From assembly GCA_903844735.1 (NCBI GenBank), contig CAIMUX010000073.1, positions 1 to 64,000 on the forward strand: a stretch of 64,000 nt of DNA, in the 5' to 3' direction. Below are positions 1 through 9,465 of this stretch, one piece after another. The notes beneath the pieces are model-generated. The model was given only the letters and a program-made list of their open reading frames with translations. It made no database searches and was not told where the DNA came from. The first letter of the stretch is position 1; each line of letters begins with the position of its first letter. A program made the translations under genes and the position numbers. This DNA is from Candidatus Eiseniibacteriota bacterium (GTDB lineage: Bacteria; Eisenbacteria; RBG-16-71-46; CAIMUX01).

Positions 1-1
1 C

Positions 2-2572
2 CCGGCGAAGATCACCGACAGCTACAACGGTGAATTCAACGCCCTGAAGAACAACCTGAACATGGCGATCGACGCGATCAACGCGCTGGTTGCCGACGCC
101 AACATGCTCGCCAAGGCCGCGGTCGATGGCAAACTGGCCACCCGCGCCGACGCCTCCAAACACCAGGGCGATTTCCAGAGAATCGTCGCCGAGGTCAACG
201 ACTGCCTCGACGCGGTCATCGGTCCGCTGAACGTATCGGCGACCTACGTGGACAGAATCTCGAAGGGCGACATCCCGGCGAAAATCACCGACAGCTACAA
301 CGGTGACTTCAACGAGATCAAGAACAATCTGAACCAACTGGTGGACGTGGCCAACGGTCTGCTGCAAGAGACGGATGGGCTGGTCAAGGCCGGCCAAGCG
401 GGCAGGCTGGAGGCGCGCAGCAACCCGAAGGCGTTCAACGGCGGCTGGGCCGACCTGATGACCGGCCTGAACACGATGCTGGACGCGATCCTGCTGCCGA
501 TCGGCGAGGGAAACCGGATCTTGGGCCAGGTCTCGGCGGGCAAGATCGATGAACTGATCGCCCAGACCTACCAGGGCGACCACGAGAAGATGAAGCAGGC
601 GATCAACAACGTGGCCGTGGTGCTGCAGGGTCTGCAGAAGGAGCTGGCCCGGCTGACGGAAGCGTCGCGGGAAGGACAGCTCTCGACGCGGGGAAAGCCC
701 GAGCAGTTCCAGGGCGCCTACGCGGACGTGATCTCGGGCGTGAACCAGATGCTGGACGCAATCCTGTTGCCGATCGGCGAGGGGAACCGGGTCTTGGCCC
801 AGGTCTCGGCGGGCAAGATCGACGAACTGATCACCCAGACCTACAAGGGCGACCAGGAAAAGATGAAGCAGGCGATCAATAACGTGGCCGTCGTGCTGCA
901 GGGTCTGCAGAAAGAACTGGGTCGGTTGACGGGAGCGTCGCAGGAAGGACAGCTCTCGGAGCGGGGAAAGCCCGAGCAGTTCCAGGGCGCCTACGCGGAA
1001 GTGATCTCGGGCGTGAACACGATGCTGGACGCGATCCTGCTGCCGATCGGCGAAGGGAACCGGATCTTGGGCCAGGTCTCGACGGGTAAGATCGACGAGC
1101 TGATCGCGCAGACCTACAAGGGCGATCACGAGAAGATGAAGCAGGCGATCAACAACGTGGCCGTGGTGCTGCAGGGGCTGCAGAAGGAGCTGGGCCGGCT
1201 GACGGAAGCGTCGCGGGACGGACAGCTCTCGGAGCGCGGCAAGGCGGACCGGTTCCAGGGCGCCTACGCGGAGATTGTCCTCGGCGTGAATCAGATGCTG
1301 GATGCGATCCTGCTGCCGATCGGCGAGGGGAACCGCATTTTGGCCCAGGTGTCGGCGGGAAGGGTCGACGAGCTGATCGCGCAGACCTACAAGGGCGACC
1401 ACGAGAAGATGAAGCAGGCGATCAACAACGTGGCGGTAGTCCTCCAGGACCTGCAGAAGGAGATGGGGCGGCTGACCACCGCGTCGCACGAAGGCCGTCT
1501 CTCCGAGCGGGGGAAGGTCGACCAGTTCCAGGGGACATACGCGGAGGTGATCCGGGGGGTGAACGAAACCCTGGACGCGGTGCTCATGCCGATCACCGAG
1601 GCGGCCCAGGTGTTGGACAAGGTCGCGGCGCGCGACCTGACCGCCCGGGTGACCGGCGACTACAAGGGCGACCACGCGAAGATCAAGAACTCGCTGAACA
1701 CGGCGGTGGATAACCTGGACGAGGCGCTGCGGCAGGTGGCGACCGGTGTGGAACAGGTGGCCGCGGCCGCCGGTCAGATCGGGCAGGGAAGCCAGGCGCT
1801 GGCGCAGGGAGCCTCGGAACAGGCTTCGAGCCTCGAAGAGATCGGCAGCAGCCTGCAGGAAATGGCCTCGATGACCCGCCAGAACGCGGCGAACTCGAAG
1901 GAGGCGAGGGGGATGGCGGAGCAGACGCGGGGCGGGTCGAACAAGGGCCTGGAGAGCATGACGCGCCTCAGTGACGCGATGGAGAAGATCAAGACGAGTG
2001 CGGACGCCACGGCGAAGATCGTCAAGACGATCGACGAGATCGCGTTCCAGACGAACCTGCTGGCCTTGAACGCGGCCGTCGAGGCGGCGCGAGCAGGAGA
2101 CGCGGGGAAGGGGTTCGCGGTGGTGGCCGAAGAGGTGCGGAACCTGGCGATGCGTTCGGCCGAGGCGGCTAAGAACACGGCAAACATGATCGAGGAGTCG
2201 GTGCAGAACGCGGAGACAGGGGTGGAGTTGAACCAGGAGGTTCTGGCCCAGCTCAAGGAGATCAACGGCCAGACGAACAAGGTCGGCGAGGTCATGGGCG
2301 AGATTGCCGTGGGTTCCGAGCAGCAGAGCCAGGGGATCGACCAGATCACCGGCGCCGTCGAACAGTTGAACCAGCTCACGCAGCAGAACGCGGCGAACTC
2401 GGAGGAATCGGCCTCGGCGGCGGAAGAGCTGTCGAGCCAGTCCGAGGAGCTGCGGACGATGGTGGCGGCGTTCAAGATCACCGCCCAGCAGGCCCAGAAG
2501 GGGTGGGGTGGCGGGCAGCTCAAGAAAGCTCCGGCCATCGCGAACCTCGATGATCACCGGAAGGCCGCGTAG
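2..2572 (+). CDS. Methyl-accepting chemotaxis protein with poly-HAMP array (5' partial)
   Basis: The frame is open to the window edge, so the N-terminus, and any sensor domain or membrane segment, lies upstream; 856 residues are visible. The first two thirds is a chain of HAMP-like modules, including four copies of a 91-residue unit (bases 488-1579) beginning [17 protein letters not shown] more divergent module follows ([20 protein letters not shown]). The C-terminal third is the MCP coiled-coil signalling domain with the highly conserved hairpin tip [18 protein letters not shown] and Ala/Gln/Glu-rich flanks typical of methylation helices. It would relay a signal to CheA through CheW, and a cheW lies 149 bp downstream. 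No transmembrane segment is seen in the visible part, so membrane or cytoplasmic location cannot be decided. The family call is secure; the ligand is unknown. Confidence 0.95.
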   Translation, partial: PAKITDSYNGEFNALKNNLNMAIDAINALVADANMLAKAAVDGKLATRADASKHQGDFQRIVAEVNDCLDAVIGPLNVSATYVDRISKGDIPAKITDSYNGDFNEIKNNLNQLVDVANGLLQETDGLVKAGQAGRLEARSNPKAFNGGWADLMTGLNTMLDAILLPIGEGNRILGQVSAGKIDELIAQTYQGDHEKMKQAINNVAVVLQGLQKELARLTEASREGQLSTRGKPEQFQGAYADVISGVNQMLDAILLPIGEGNRVLAQVSAGKIDELITQTYKGDQEKMKQAINNVAVVLQGLQKELGRLTGASQEGQLSERGKPEQFQGAYAEVISGVNTMLDAILLPIGEGNRILGQVSTGKIDELIAQTYKGDHEKMKQAINNVAVVLQGLQKELGRLTEASRDGQLSERGKADRFQGAYAEIVLGVNQMLDAILLPIGEGNRILAQVSAGRVDELIAQTYKGDHEKMKQAINNVAVVLQDLQKEMGRLTTASHEGRLSERGKVDQFQGTYAEVIRGVNETLDAVLMPITEAAQVLDKVAARDLTARVTGDYKGDHAKIKNSLNTAVDNLDEALRQVATGVEQVAAAAGQIGQGSQALAQGASEQASSLEEIGSSLQEMASMTRQNAANSKEARGMAEQTRGGSNKGLESMTRLSDAMEKIKTSADATAKIVKTIDEIAFQTNLLALNAAVEAARAGDAGKGFAVVAEEVRNLAMRSAEAAKNTANMIEESVQNAETGVELNQEVLAQLKEINGQTNKVGEVMGEIAVGSEQQSQGIDQITGAVEQLNQLTQQNAANSEESASAAEELSSQSEELRTMVAAFKITAQQAQKGWGGGQLKKAPAIANLDDHRKAA
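488..1579 (+). repeat. Four tandem 273-bp repeats encoding HAMP modules
   Basis: The string atcctgctgccgatcggcga, or a near copy, starts at 488, 761, 1034 and 1307, an exact 273-bp (91-codon) period. Copies are nearly identical even at silent positions, with only scattered substitutions. A diverged relative of the unit lies upstream of 488 and another follows at about 1580. The array is inside the chemoreceptor gene and keeps its frame. Confidence 0.93.
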
Positions 2573-2721
2573 ACGGGCAGACCGCGGCGGGAGGGGTACG
2601 CTCCTCCCGCCCACCGAATATTGGCGCCGCGTCGCCACGCGGTGTCCCAGACGGGGAGCTCCACGTACCCGGCCGATCGCAGGCTGGGAGGCGAGGCCCC
2701 GGACGGGGAAGGTAGGGGACC

Positions 2722-3282
2722 ATGAGCAACCCGATCGGTAATCGAGCAGAGGCGGTCGCGAGGGAACGCCGCCGGGAACAGCGGGGCGGGAAGTTTCTGA
2801 CCTTCTTCCTGGCCGGCGAGGAGTACGGACTCGAGATCCTGAAGGTGCAGGAGATTATCGGCATCATGGATATCACGCCGGTTCCCCGCACCCCCGACCA
2901 TATTCGCGGGGTGATCAACCTGCGAGGAAAGGTCATCCCGATCGTCGACCTTCGGCTGAAGTTCTTGATGGAGTCGGCGGAACGTACGAGCGAATCCTGC
3001 ATCATCGTGGTGGAGGCGAATCGGGTCCAGACCGGCATCGTGGTGGACAAGGTGTCGGAGGTTCTCGATGTCTTGGGAGAGAACATCGAGGACGCCCCGA
3101 ATTTCGGGGCGGATGTGCGGACGGACTACATCTTGGGGATAGGGAAATCCGAGGGACACGTCAAGCTGTTGCTCGACATCGACCGGGTGATGAGCGAGGA
3201 GGACTTGGCGCAACTCGCCGCGGCCTGCCGGGATGCCGGCGAGGAAGCGCCGATCGAGGAAGAGGCGATGTCCGTGGCGTAG
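2722..3282 (+). CDS. cheW: Chemotaxis coupling protein CheW
   Basis: Protein of 186 residues with the CheW fold: FLTFFLAGEEYGLEILKVQE near the start, then the conserved VINLRGKVIPIVDLRLKF stretch, VVDKVSEVL, and a C-terminal KLLLDIDRVM segment. CheW is the cytoplasmic adaptor bridging chemoreceptors and the CheA kinase. A purine-rich GGGGAAGG lies just upstream of the ATG. It follows the chemoreceptor gene on the same strand with a 149-bp gap, so the two probably form one unit; no cheA is present in the window. The N-terminus carries about 25 extra charged residues (Arg-rich) before the domain, and the C-terminus is an acidic tail. Confidence 0.95.
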   Translation: MSNPIGNRAEAVARERRREQRGGKFLTFFLAGEEYGLEILKVQEIIGIMDITPVPRTPDHIRGVINLRGKVIPIVDLRLKFLMESAERTSESCIIVVEANRVQTGIVVDKVSEVLDVLGENIEDAPNFGADVRTDYILGIGKSEGHVKLLLDIDRVMSEEDLAQLAAACRDAGEEAPIEEEAMSVA

Positions 3283-3457
3283 GGACCGGCGCGCAGTTGT
3301 ATCAGCCCGGGGCGCGTTACGCTCCTGGTCGAGTCCCCAGCTCGGCCATCGCACTCCGGGCTGAAATCGCGGGGCGGGGTCGGATGATCCTGCCCCGTTT
3401 CACAACCAGCGGATCTCTATCTCCGCATCCCCATTTTACTGTTGTTCCAGGGTCTGT

Positions 3458-4891
3458 TCAGCCCGATTCCTCGGCACTCTCCAGAACGACGGCGCTGGCG
3501 GCCCAGTCGAGCCGCGCGACGACGGGGCCCAGCATCTCCACGTCGGTTTGAAGGTCCCCGTGGTAGATCCTGAACGAGACTCCCGGGTAGAACTGCTTCT
3601 CGACCCGGATGACCGCCCACTGGTCCTCCTCGACCTTGCGGACGATCGTCTGGATTTCCCCCACCCGCGCCGGGATCCACTCCTCGATCCGGGCGGCCTC
3701 GGCGGCGATTTCCGCCATCTTCTTCTTCCCGGCCGGGCTGAGCAGCGCCTCCTGTTTCTGGTACTCGCGCAAGCTCCGCCGCGCCGCCCGCAGTTGCTCG
3801 CTGGCGTCCGCGACACGCTGCTTGAGCTTCTGGATCCCGGCCGTGATCTCCCTATCCGGCCGGATGGCCAGGATCGTCCGGGGATCGCTGCCCGATCCGG
3901 CCTCCCCGACGGTAATGCCGCGAGCGGCGACGACCTCCCCGCCGACAATGCGACCCGCGGAAATCTTGACCTCGCCGCCGGTCTCGACCTTGGAGCGATA
4001 GATCTCCTTTTCCACGACGACTTCGCCACGTGCTCGGACGGTGGAGTTCAGGATGAACTTCGCGTGGAGAGTCCCCCGAACATCGAGGGTCGCACTGGAG
4101 TTTCCATTGACTCCGCCCGCGATGGCTAGACTTCCTCCGCACTTGATATGCGCGGCGTAGACCATCCCGCGCACTTCGATGTCATCCGTGGCCTGCACGG
4201 TATAGCCGACATCCACGTCGCCGTGGATGACGATCGACCCGTTGTGGTGGACGTTCCCCGTCACCGTGCCCACATCGCCGCGGATATCCAGAACAGGGTC
4301 GATGCGGAGCGTGTGATCGCGGAACGACACGCGCCCCGAGCAGGTGGCGCGATAGCCTCCGGCCTCCTCATCCCGAGTCACGTTGGTCGCGGGGATGAAC
4401 CGTAGTTCGACCGGCTGGCGGACCGGGAAGCAGGTGCCGTCGAGGTCCTTGCCGGGACGACCGTGCTTCGCGGGAAAGACCTTGACCACCAGATCGCCCT
4501 GGAGAACAGACGGATTACCGACACGGTTCTTAAAGTCGATATCTCCGGTCTTCGGATCTACCGGGTAGTGCGTATCGAAGTAATCCCGGCTCCACTCGAG
4601 CCGCCCATCCTGCGGCTCTATCAGCTCCTCGCCGCTCACAAGAAGGAAGTCGCTGACCCGCGGAGCCTTCATCTCAAGGGCTTCCGCCCGCATTTGATCG
4701 AAGGCATCACGGTCGGGCGTGAAGACGATCCCTCGACTGGCGAGCTGGGCTGCGATCTGCTCATACAATCCGGGCAGTTGCAAAACGCCGGCATCACAGG
4801 AGAAATAGAGGTGCATCCGGTCTTTGGAGACCTTGAAGCTGATGTTCGCCGTGGCCGTTTCCACGGCCGGACTGGGTTCGTTCTCTCCCAC
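3458..4891 (-). CDS. FapA / DUF342 family protein
   Basis: Predicted 477 residues. The middle part is a series of short beta-helix-like turns rich in Gly and Val (for example GDVDVGYTVQATDDIEVRG and GRIVGGEVVAARGITVGE), which is the hallmark of the DUF342/FapA polymer-forming domain. A coiled-coil segment follows (QLRAARRSLREYQKQEALL). FapA relatives have been linked to flagellar assembly or cell-surface polarity, but the biochemical role is not settled. Start is GTG at 4891 after a G-rich stretch; an alternative start further in is possible. It lies convergent to cheW, and I see no flagellar genes nearby, so a motility role is only inferred from the family name and the adjacent chemotaxis genes. 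Confidence 0.85.
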   Translation of the reverse strand: MGENEPSPAVETATANISFKVSKDRMHLYFSCDAGVLQLPGLYEQIAAQLASRGIVFTPDRDAFDQMRAEALEMKAPRVSDFLLVSGEELIEPQDGRLEWSRDYFDTHYPVDPKTGDIDFKNRVGNPSVLQGDLVVKVFPAKHGRPGKDLDGTCFPVRQPVELRFIPATNVTRDEEAGGYRATCSGRVSFRDHTLRIDPVLDIRGDVGTVTGNVHHNGSIVIHGDVDVGYTVQATDDIEVRGMVYAAHIKCGGSLAIAGGVNGNSSATLDVRGTLHAKFILNSTVRARGEVVVEKEIYRSKVETGGEVKISAGRIVGGEVVAARGITVGEAGSGSDPRTILAIRPDREITAGIQKLKQRVADASEQLRAARRSLREYQKQEALLSPAGKKKMAEIAAEAARIEEWIPARVGEIQTIVRKVEEDQWAVIRVEKQFYPGVSFRIYHGDLQTDVEMLGPVVARLDWAASAVVLESAEESG

Positions 4892-5190
4892 CGGCGCGAC
4901 CCCCGTTTTGGAACGACGAGCCAGGACGACCGGCGGTCCGCTACCGGCATCTCCGGTGCGGATCCTCGGCGCCCCGGCCGGACGGCTCAGTCCCAGCCAC
5001 TGATCAGATCGGCATTGGCACGGTTGTACCTGAGAACCGTTTGTTCTCCCGCTGGGGTGCTATTCCCATAAATCTCAAGTCCCCCCCCCCTGGGAGGACG
5101 CGAAAAGGGGAGCGACAGGTCAACCCGCCGCCCCCCATTCAGGCCCCGATCGTCGATTCCGATCGTCAGTTCGATCGTCTGCCCCGATCC
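4892..5190. other. Intergenic region with long C tract
   Basis: About 300 bp between the FapA start and the end of the dehydratase small subunit. It should hold the FapA promoter (minus strand) but I cannot pick a convincing -10/-35 pair. It contains a run of about ten C residues near 5082-5091, a likely slippage or sequencing-error site. No coding signal was seen. Confidence 0.4.
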
Positions 5191-5694
5191 TCACCGCACA
5201 GGCCGCTCCAGCAGCAGTCTGCGCGCGTACGGAATCAATCCCCCGGCATCGATGATCGCCTGCCGAGCCTGCGGCAACGACTCGATCGCGAACGACTTGC
5301 CCGACGTGCGGTTTACGACCTTGCCTCCTGTAACGTCAAGCTCGTCACCCTCTTCCGCCTCGATGTTCGGGCAAATCACCATGGCGAGCCCGACGTTGAT
5401 CGAATTCTGCAGAAAGATGCGCGCGAAATTCCGCGCGATGACGGTGATCTCGTAGCCCTTGATGCATGACGCGGCCTGCTCTCGCGACGAGCCGCAGCCG
5501 AAGTTGCCCCCCGCAACGATGAACGAGCCGGGCGGGATCTCCTTCGCCTTGAGCTTCCGGTTGAACCCCGCATCGTCCACGAACGCGTACTGGGGAGTCT
5601 CGGTCGGCAGGACCGTCGCCATAAACCGGCCCGGGTAGATGATGTCCGTCGAGATATCGTCGCCGAGCTTTCGCACGACTTTTCCTGTGGCCAT
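5191..5694 (-). CDS. Aconitase-family dehydratase small subunit (LeuD/homoaconitase-like)
   Basis: 167 residues, normal for a LeuD-type swivelling subunit. The opening KLGDDISTDIIYPGRF and the substrate-loop motif GGNFGCGSSREQA are diagnostic. It pairs with the large subunit directly upstream (stop and start are 1 nt apart), forming a hydro-lyase that moves or adds water on a 2-hydroxy acid. Family members act on isopropylmalate, homoaconitate, citramalate/citraconate or dimethylmalate, and the sequence alone does not decide between them. No leuA or leuB is adjacent. The neighbouring CoA-transferase and lyase suggest a catabolic C5 or C6 hydroxy acid rather than leucine synthesis; that is inference. 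Confidence 0.9.
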   Translation of the reverse strand: MATGKVVRKLGDDISTDIIYPGRFMATVLPTETPQYAFVDDAGFNRKLKAKEIPPGSFIVAGGNFGCGSSREQAASCIKGYEITVIARNFARIFLQNSINVGLAMVICPNIEAEEGDELDVTGGKVVNRTSGKSFAIESLPQARQAIIDAGGLIPYARRLLLERPVR

Positions 5695-5695
5695 C

Positions 5696-6985
5696 TCAGT
5701 TCACTCCTCTCGGGTCGGAGATCACACCGGTGAGCGCACTGGTCGCCGCAACCGCGGTCGAGCACAGGTAGACCTCGGCATTCGGGTTGCCCATCCGTCC
5801 CTTGAAATTTCGGTTGGTGGTGGCCAACGCCGTCTCGCCGTCGGCCAACGCTCCTTGGTGAATGCCCAGACACGGGCCGCAGCCGGGATTGCACACCACG
5901 GCGCCGGCCGCGATGAGGTCCGCCAGATAGCCCAGACGCAGCGCCTCGGCATAGATACGCCACGATGCCGGGAAGATCAGCATGCGGGTGCTGTCCGCCA
6001 CGCGCTTGCCCTTCAGAATTGCCGCCGCCACCTCCAGGTCGTCGAGGCGGCCATTGGTGCACGAGCCGACCACGATCTGCTGGATCTTCTTGCCGGCAAC
6101 CTCGCCGATCGGCTTGACGTTGTCCACGGTGTGCGGGCAGGCGATCTGCGGAGCCAGGGTCGCCGCGTCCACCTCCACCACTTGGTCGTACACCGCGTCC
6201 GCATCCGGCCCGAACAGGTCGAGCGGTTCCTTCACGCCGGCTTCCTCGCGCAAGTAGCGCTCGGTCTCCGCGTCCGGTGGTATCACGCCACCGGTAGCGC
6301 CGGCCTCGACCGTCATGTTGCACAGCACCAGCCGGCCCGAGGTCGGCATGCTACGAATCGTCTCGCCATGGAACTCGATGACCCGGTAGTTGGCACCTTC
6401 GGCGGTGAGCTTTCCGATCAAGTAAAGGATCAGGTCCTTCGGGTAGACGCCTCTGGCGAAGCGCCCGTTCACCACGACCTTGATGGTGCCCGGGACTTCG
6501 ACGTTCAGAATGTTGCCCAGCGCCCACACTGACGCCATCTCGGTGGCGCCGATGCCGAAGGCAAACGCGCCGAGCGCGCCGTGCGTCGTGGTGTGGCTGT
6601 CCGTGCCCACCAAGACCTGCCCTGGCCGCACATAGCCGTTCTCCGGCAGAATCTGGTGGCAAATGCCACCCACGTCGCCGCGGATGTCGTGAAACTTGGT
6701 GATCCCCTGCTTCGCGATGAACTCGCGGATCTTCTTCTGGTTGGTCGCCGTCTTCGACGACTCCGCGGGCACGCGGTGGTCGAAGATGATGGCGATTCGA
6801 GACGGATCCCAGACCTTCGGCTCCCGGCCGGTGCCCTGGAAGATCTCGTTGAACTGGTTGATAACGAGCGCCCCGTTCTCGTGCGACATCGCCAGATGCA
6901 CCGGCGGTTCGAGAACGTCGCCCAGCGCCACCGCAGATTTGCCGCAGGCCCTGGCCAGCAGCTTCTGCACGTACGTCATGCCCAT
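5696..6985 (-). CDS. Aconitase-family dehydratase large subunit (LeuC/homoaconitase-like)
   Basis: 429 residues from ATG 6985, which has GAGGAGGG about 8 nt upstream; a longer frame to 7042 lacks conservation. The three [4Fe-4S] cysteines are visible: Cys309 in VGSCTNGR and Cys369/Cys372 in NPGCGPCLG. The VGTDSHTTTHGALGAFAFG segment is the classical aconitase signature. It belongs to the LeuC/HacA branch and works with the small subunit encoded immediately downstream. The operon also has a family III CoA-transferase and an HMG-CoA-lyase-like enzyme, so (R)-citramalate to citraconate or mesaconate-type chemistry is a reasonable candidate. Isopropylmalate isomerase remains possible. Confidence 0.92.
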   Translation of the reverse strand: MGMTYVQKLLARACGKSAVALGDVLEPPVHLAMSHENGALVINQFNEIFQGTGREPKVWDPSRIAIIFDHRVPAESSKTATNQKKIREFIAKQGITKFHDIRGDVGGICHQILPENGYVRPGQVLVGTDSHTTTHGALGAFAFGIGATEMASVWALGNILNVEVPGTIKVVVNGRFARGVYPKDLILYLIGKLTAEGANYRVIEFHGETIRSMPTSGRLVLCNMTVEAGATGGVIPPDAETERYLREEAGVKEPLDLFGPDADAVYDQVVEVDAATLAPQIACPHTVDNVKPIGEVAGKKIQQIVVGSCTNGRLDDLEVAAAILKGKRVADSTRMLIFPASWRIYAEALRLGYLADLIAAGAVVCNPGCGPCLGIHQGALADGETALATTNRNFKGRMGNPNAEVYLCSTAVAATSALTGVISDPRGVN

Positions 6986-7152
6986 CGTGATCCGTCCCTC
7001 CTCTTGCAGCCGTCTCCGACGACGCCCTCTTCCTCGATCCAACGACGCTCTGCGATTCGTGCCAACGATGCCCTTCGCTTCGATTCTACGATGCCGTTCC
7101 TTCGGACCGGGCGGTGTCCGGCGGTCCGCTCACGCGATGCTCCTTGATCCGG

Positions 7153-8352
7153 TCAAATGATGCCCTTTGACTTGAGAATGGCCAAGTCCTCCGGTGTCAC
7201 ACCCACGCTTGCCAGCACTTCCGCGGTGTGCGCGGAGAGACGCGGCGGCGGGGCCGTAATGTCGCCCGGTGTCTTCTCGAACTTCGCGGTCAGTCCGAAC
7301 AGCGGCAACGTGCCCAACCCCTCTACGGGCACCTCCTTCAGGGTCTGACGATGCCGGATCTGTGGCTGCTTGAGCGCATCCTCAAGGTTCAGAATCTCTC
7401 CGCTGGGGACGTCCTTGGCGTTGAGCAGATCCACCCACTCCTTCGTGGGACGCTCCACGAGCCGCACTTCCAGCAGCGGCGTGAGTTCCCGGCGGTTCTT
7501 CTTGCGGATGTCGCGCTTCTCAAAGCGCGGATCCATCTTCAACTCGGGTGTGCCGAGCACGTCGCAAACCGATTCCCACTGCTCCTGCTTGTTCGCGGCG
7601 ATGTTGATGTAGCCGTCCTGCGTCTTGAACGTGCCTGACGGGGCGGCGGTGAAGTTGTCGTTGCCCATGAGCACCGGCTGCTGCTTGCCGATCAGCAGGT
7701 TGGCCGCCACCCAACCCATGAGCGGCATGATGGAGTCAAGCATAGCGACGTCGATGAACTGTCCTTCCCCTGAACGCTCGCGGTCGTAGAGGGCCGCCAT
7801 GATGGCAAACGCCGCATTGAGCCCGCCCACCGTGTCGCACACCGGGAAACCGGCGCGCAGCGGACTCAGGCGTTCATCACCGTTCACAGACATTTCGCCG
7901 CTCAAACCCTGGATGATCTGGTCGTAGGCCGGCTTGAATGCGTCCGGTCCGGTCTGGCCGAAGCCCGAAATGGCGCAGTAGACCAGCCGCGGGTTGATCT
8001 CCCGAAGCACCGGGTAGCCAAGCCCGAGACGACCCATGACGTCCGGCCGGAAGTTCTCCACTACGACGTCCGCGTCCTTCACCAGCTTCTTGAAGATCTC
8101 TTTTCCCTCGGGCGACTTGGTGTTGAGCGTCACCGACTTCTTGTTGGCGTTCTGGGCCAGAAAACTGGTGCCCATCAACTGCTCGTTCAGCTCGGGCACG
8201 ATGCCGAGCTTGCGGGCTAAGTCGCCGTCCTTCGGATTCTCGATCTTGATAACCTCGGCACCGAGCAGGGCCAAGTGCAGCGTGGCGAACGGCCCGGCCA
8301 GCACGTTGGTGAGGTCGAGGACCCGAACGCCGGAGAGGATGCTGCGGCTCAT
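7153..8352 (-). CDS. Family III CoA-transferase (CaiB/BaiF type)
   Basis: 399 residues from ATG 8352, which sits behind GAAGGAGG and overlaps the upstream lyase stop by four bases (ATGA), so translation is probably coupled. The N-terminus LSGVRVLDLTNVLAGPFAT and the segment IKIENPKDGDLAR are typical of CaiB/formyl-CoA transferase enzymes; a conserved Asp acts as the CoA carrier in this family. These enzymes move CoA from a donor such as succinyl-CoA to a carboxylic acid. Together with the HMG-CoA-lyase-like gene upstream and the aconitase-like pair downstream it could activate citramalate or a related acid. The exact substrate cannot be read from the sequence. Confidence 0.92.
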   Translation of the reverse strand: MSRSILSGVRVLDLTNVLAGPFATLHLALLGAEVIKIENPKDGDLARKLGIVPELNEQLMGTSFLAQNANKKSVTLNTKSPEGKEIFKKLVKDADVVVENFRPDVMGRLGLGYPVLREINPRLVYCAISGFGQTGPDAFKPAYDQIIQGLSGEMSVNGDERLSPLRAGFPVCDTVGGLNAAFAIMAALYDRERSGEGQFIDVAMLDSIMPLMGWVAANLLIGKQQPVLMGNDNFTAAPSGTFKTQDGYINIAANKQEQWESVCDVLGTPELKMDPRFEKRDIRKKNRRELTPLLEVRLVERPTKEWVDLLNAKDVPSGEILNLEDALKQPQIRHRQTLKEVPVEGLGTLPLFGLTAKFEKTPGDITAPPPRLSAHTAEVLASVGVTPEDLAILKSKGII

Positions 8353-9260
8353 GAAGCCTCCTTCGTGGTAATAGGCCCCGTCCGGTAGACGTGGCCCGGC
8401 AGGTCGCGCCCGAAGTGTTCCGCCACGCTGCGCGCGACCCCAAGCAGGCCGTCGAGGCGAACGTCCGGGCGGAGTCCCTGCCGATGCAGGGCGTGGACGA
8501 GGTCTTCCGTGGCCACGTTGCCGGCCGCCACCTTCGTGAAAGGACAGCCGCCCAGGCCCGCAAACGAGGTCTCCAACGTCGTCACCCCCGCGCGCAGGGC
8601 GGCGAAGATGTTGGCCATGCCGAGACCGTACGTGTTGTGAAAATGGCAGGTGCACTCGACCGCGGGGTCGAGAGCGAACACCGCGCCGAACAGCCGCTCG
8701 ACCTGAGCCGGGTCGGCGTGCCCGGCCGTGTCGGCCAAGCTGATGTTCGTGAGCCCCGCCTCCAGATAGGCGCGCACCATGCCGAGCACGCGATCTTCGG
8801 GAATCGGTCCTTCGAACCCGCAGCCGAACGCGGACTGTACCGAGACCTGCACTTTCTTGCCCGCCGCCACGGCCTGCTTCGCCGCGCCGATGATGCGTCT
8901 CGTGGCCTCCTCGGTTCCGATGCCGGTGTTCTTTCGGCTATGGGTCTCGCTCGCGGACGCGCCCAGGCAGAACATCTCGACACCGCATTGCAAGCCCCGC
9001 TCGAGCCCCTTCTCGTTTAGCACCAGGCCCGACAGAACCGTGGAGCCGGTCTTGCCCGCGGTGAGCCGCCGAAACAGCTCGTCGGTGTCAGCCATCTGCG
9101 GGACCTTCTCCGGGTGAACGAACGAGCCCACCTGGACGAGGTCCACGCCGGCGTCCATCACGCCGCGGATCCATCCTTCCTTGATCTCGAGCGGCACGAC
9201 CTGCTTTTCCATCTGCAGGCCATCCCGCGGGCCGACTTCGTGAATCAGAATGCGTTTCAT
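8349..9260 (-). CDS. HMG-CoA-lyase-like acyl-CoA lyase (HMG-CoA or citramalyl-CoA lyase)
   Basis: 303 residues, full length for the DRE-TIM lyase family. Visible motifs: HEVGPRDGLQ at residues 7-16 with the catalytic Arg12 and metal-binding Asp13, the metal-binding pair in CHFHNT (His206, His208), and the G-loop GLGGCPFTKVAAGNVATEDL with the active-site Cys239. Such enzymes cleave HMG-CoA to acetyl-CoA and acetoacetate; the R-citramalyl-CoA lyase of Chloroflexus belongs to the same family and is used with a family III CoA-transferase. The gene is first in a minus-strand operon with that transferase and the dehydratase pair. Substrate assignment between HMG-CoA and citramalyl-CoA is open. Confidence 0.9.
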   Translation of the reverse strand: MKRILIHEVGPRDGLQMEKQVVPLEIKEGWIRGVMDAGVDLVQVGSFVHPEKVPQMADTDELFRRLTAGKTGSTVLSGLVLNEKGLERGLQCGVEMFCLGASASETHSRKNTGIGTEEATRRIIGAAKQAVAAGKKVQVSVQSAFGCGFEGPIPEDRVLGMVRAYLEAGLTNISLADTAGHADPAQVERLFGAVFALDPAVECTCHFHNTYGLGMANIFAALRAGVTTLETSFAGLGGCPFTKVAAGNVATEDLVHALHRQGLRPDVRLDGLLGVARSVAEHFGRDLPGHVYRTGPITTKEAS

Positions 9261-9465
9261 GTTCTCCTCGGTCGGGGTTGGAGCTTCGGGGCGACGGCGT
9301 CCCCTCCGCCATCCGCCCTGTGGGCACGAGTGTAGGGGGCTTTCTGGAATCGCTCAAGCATTCGGTGAGACAATGAAGATCGAGAAGCGGTCGCACGGAC
9401 TCCAGGAAGGGTCTCCGGCCCGGGCCGTGAGCCGAAATCATGAGCCGGGGGCCGTGAGCGGGGGC

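Noticed and set aside
488-1579. Possible CRISPR or satellite array
   Set aside because: The repeats have no unique spacers, keep an open frame and encode HAMP modules.
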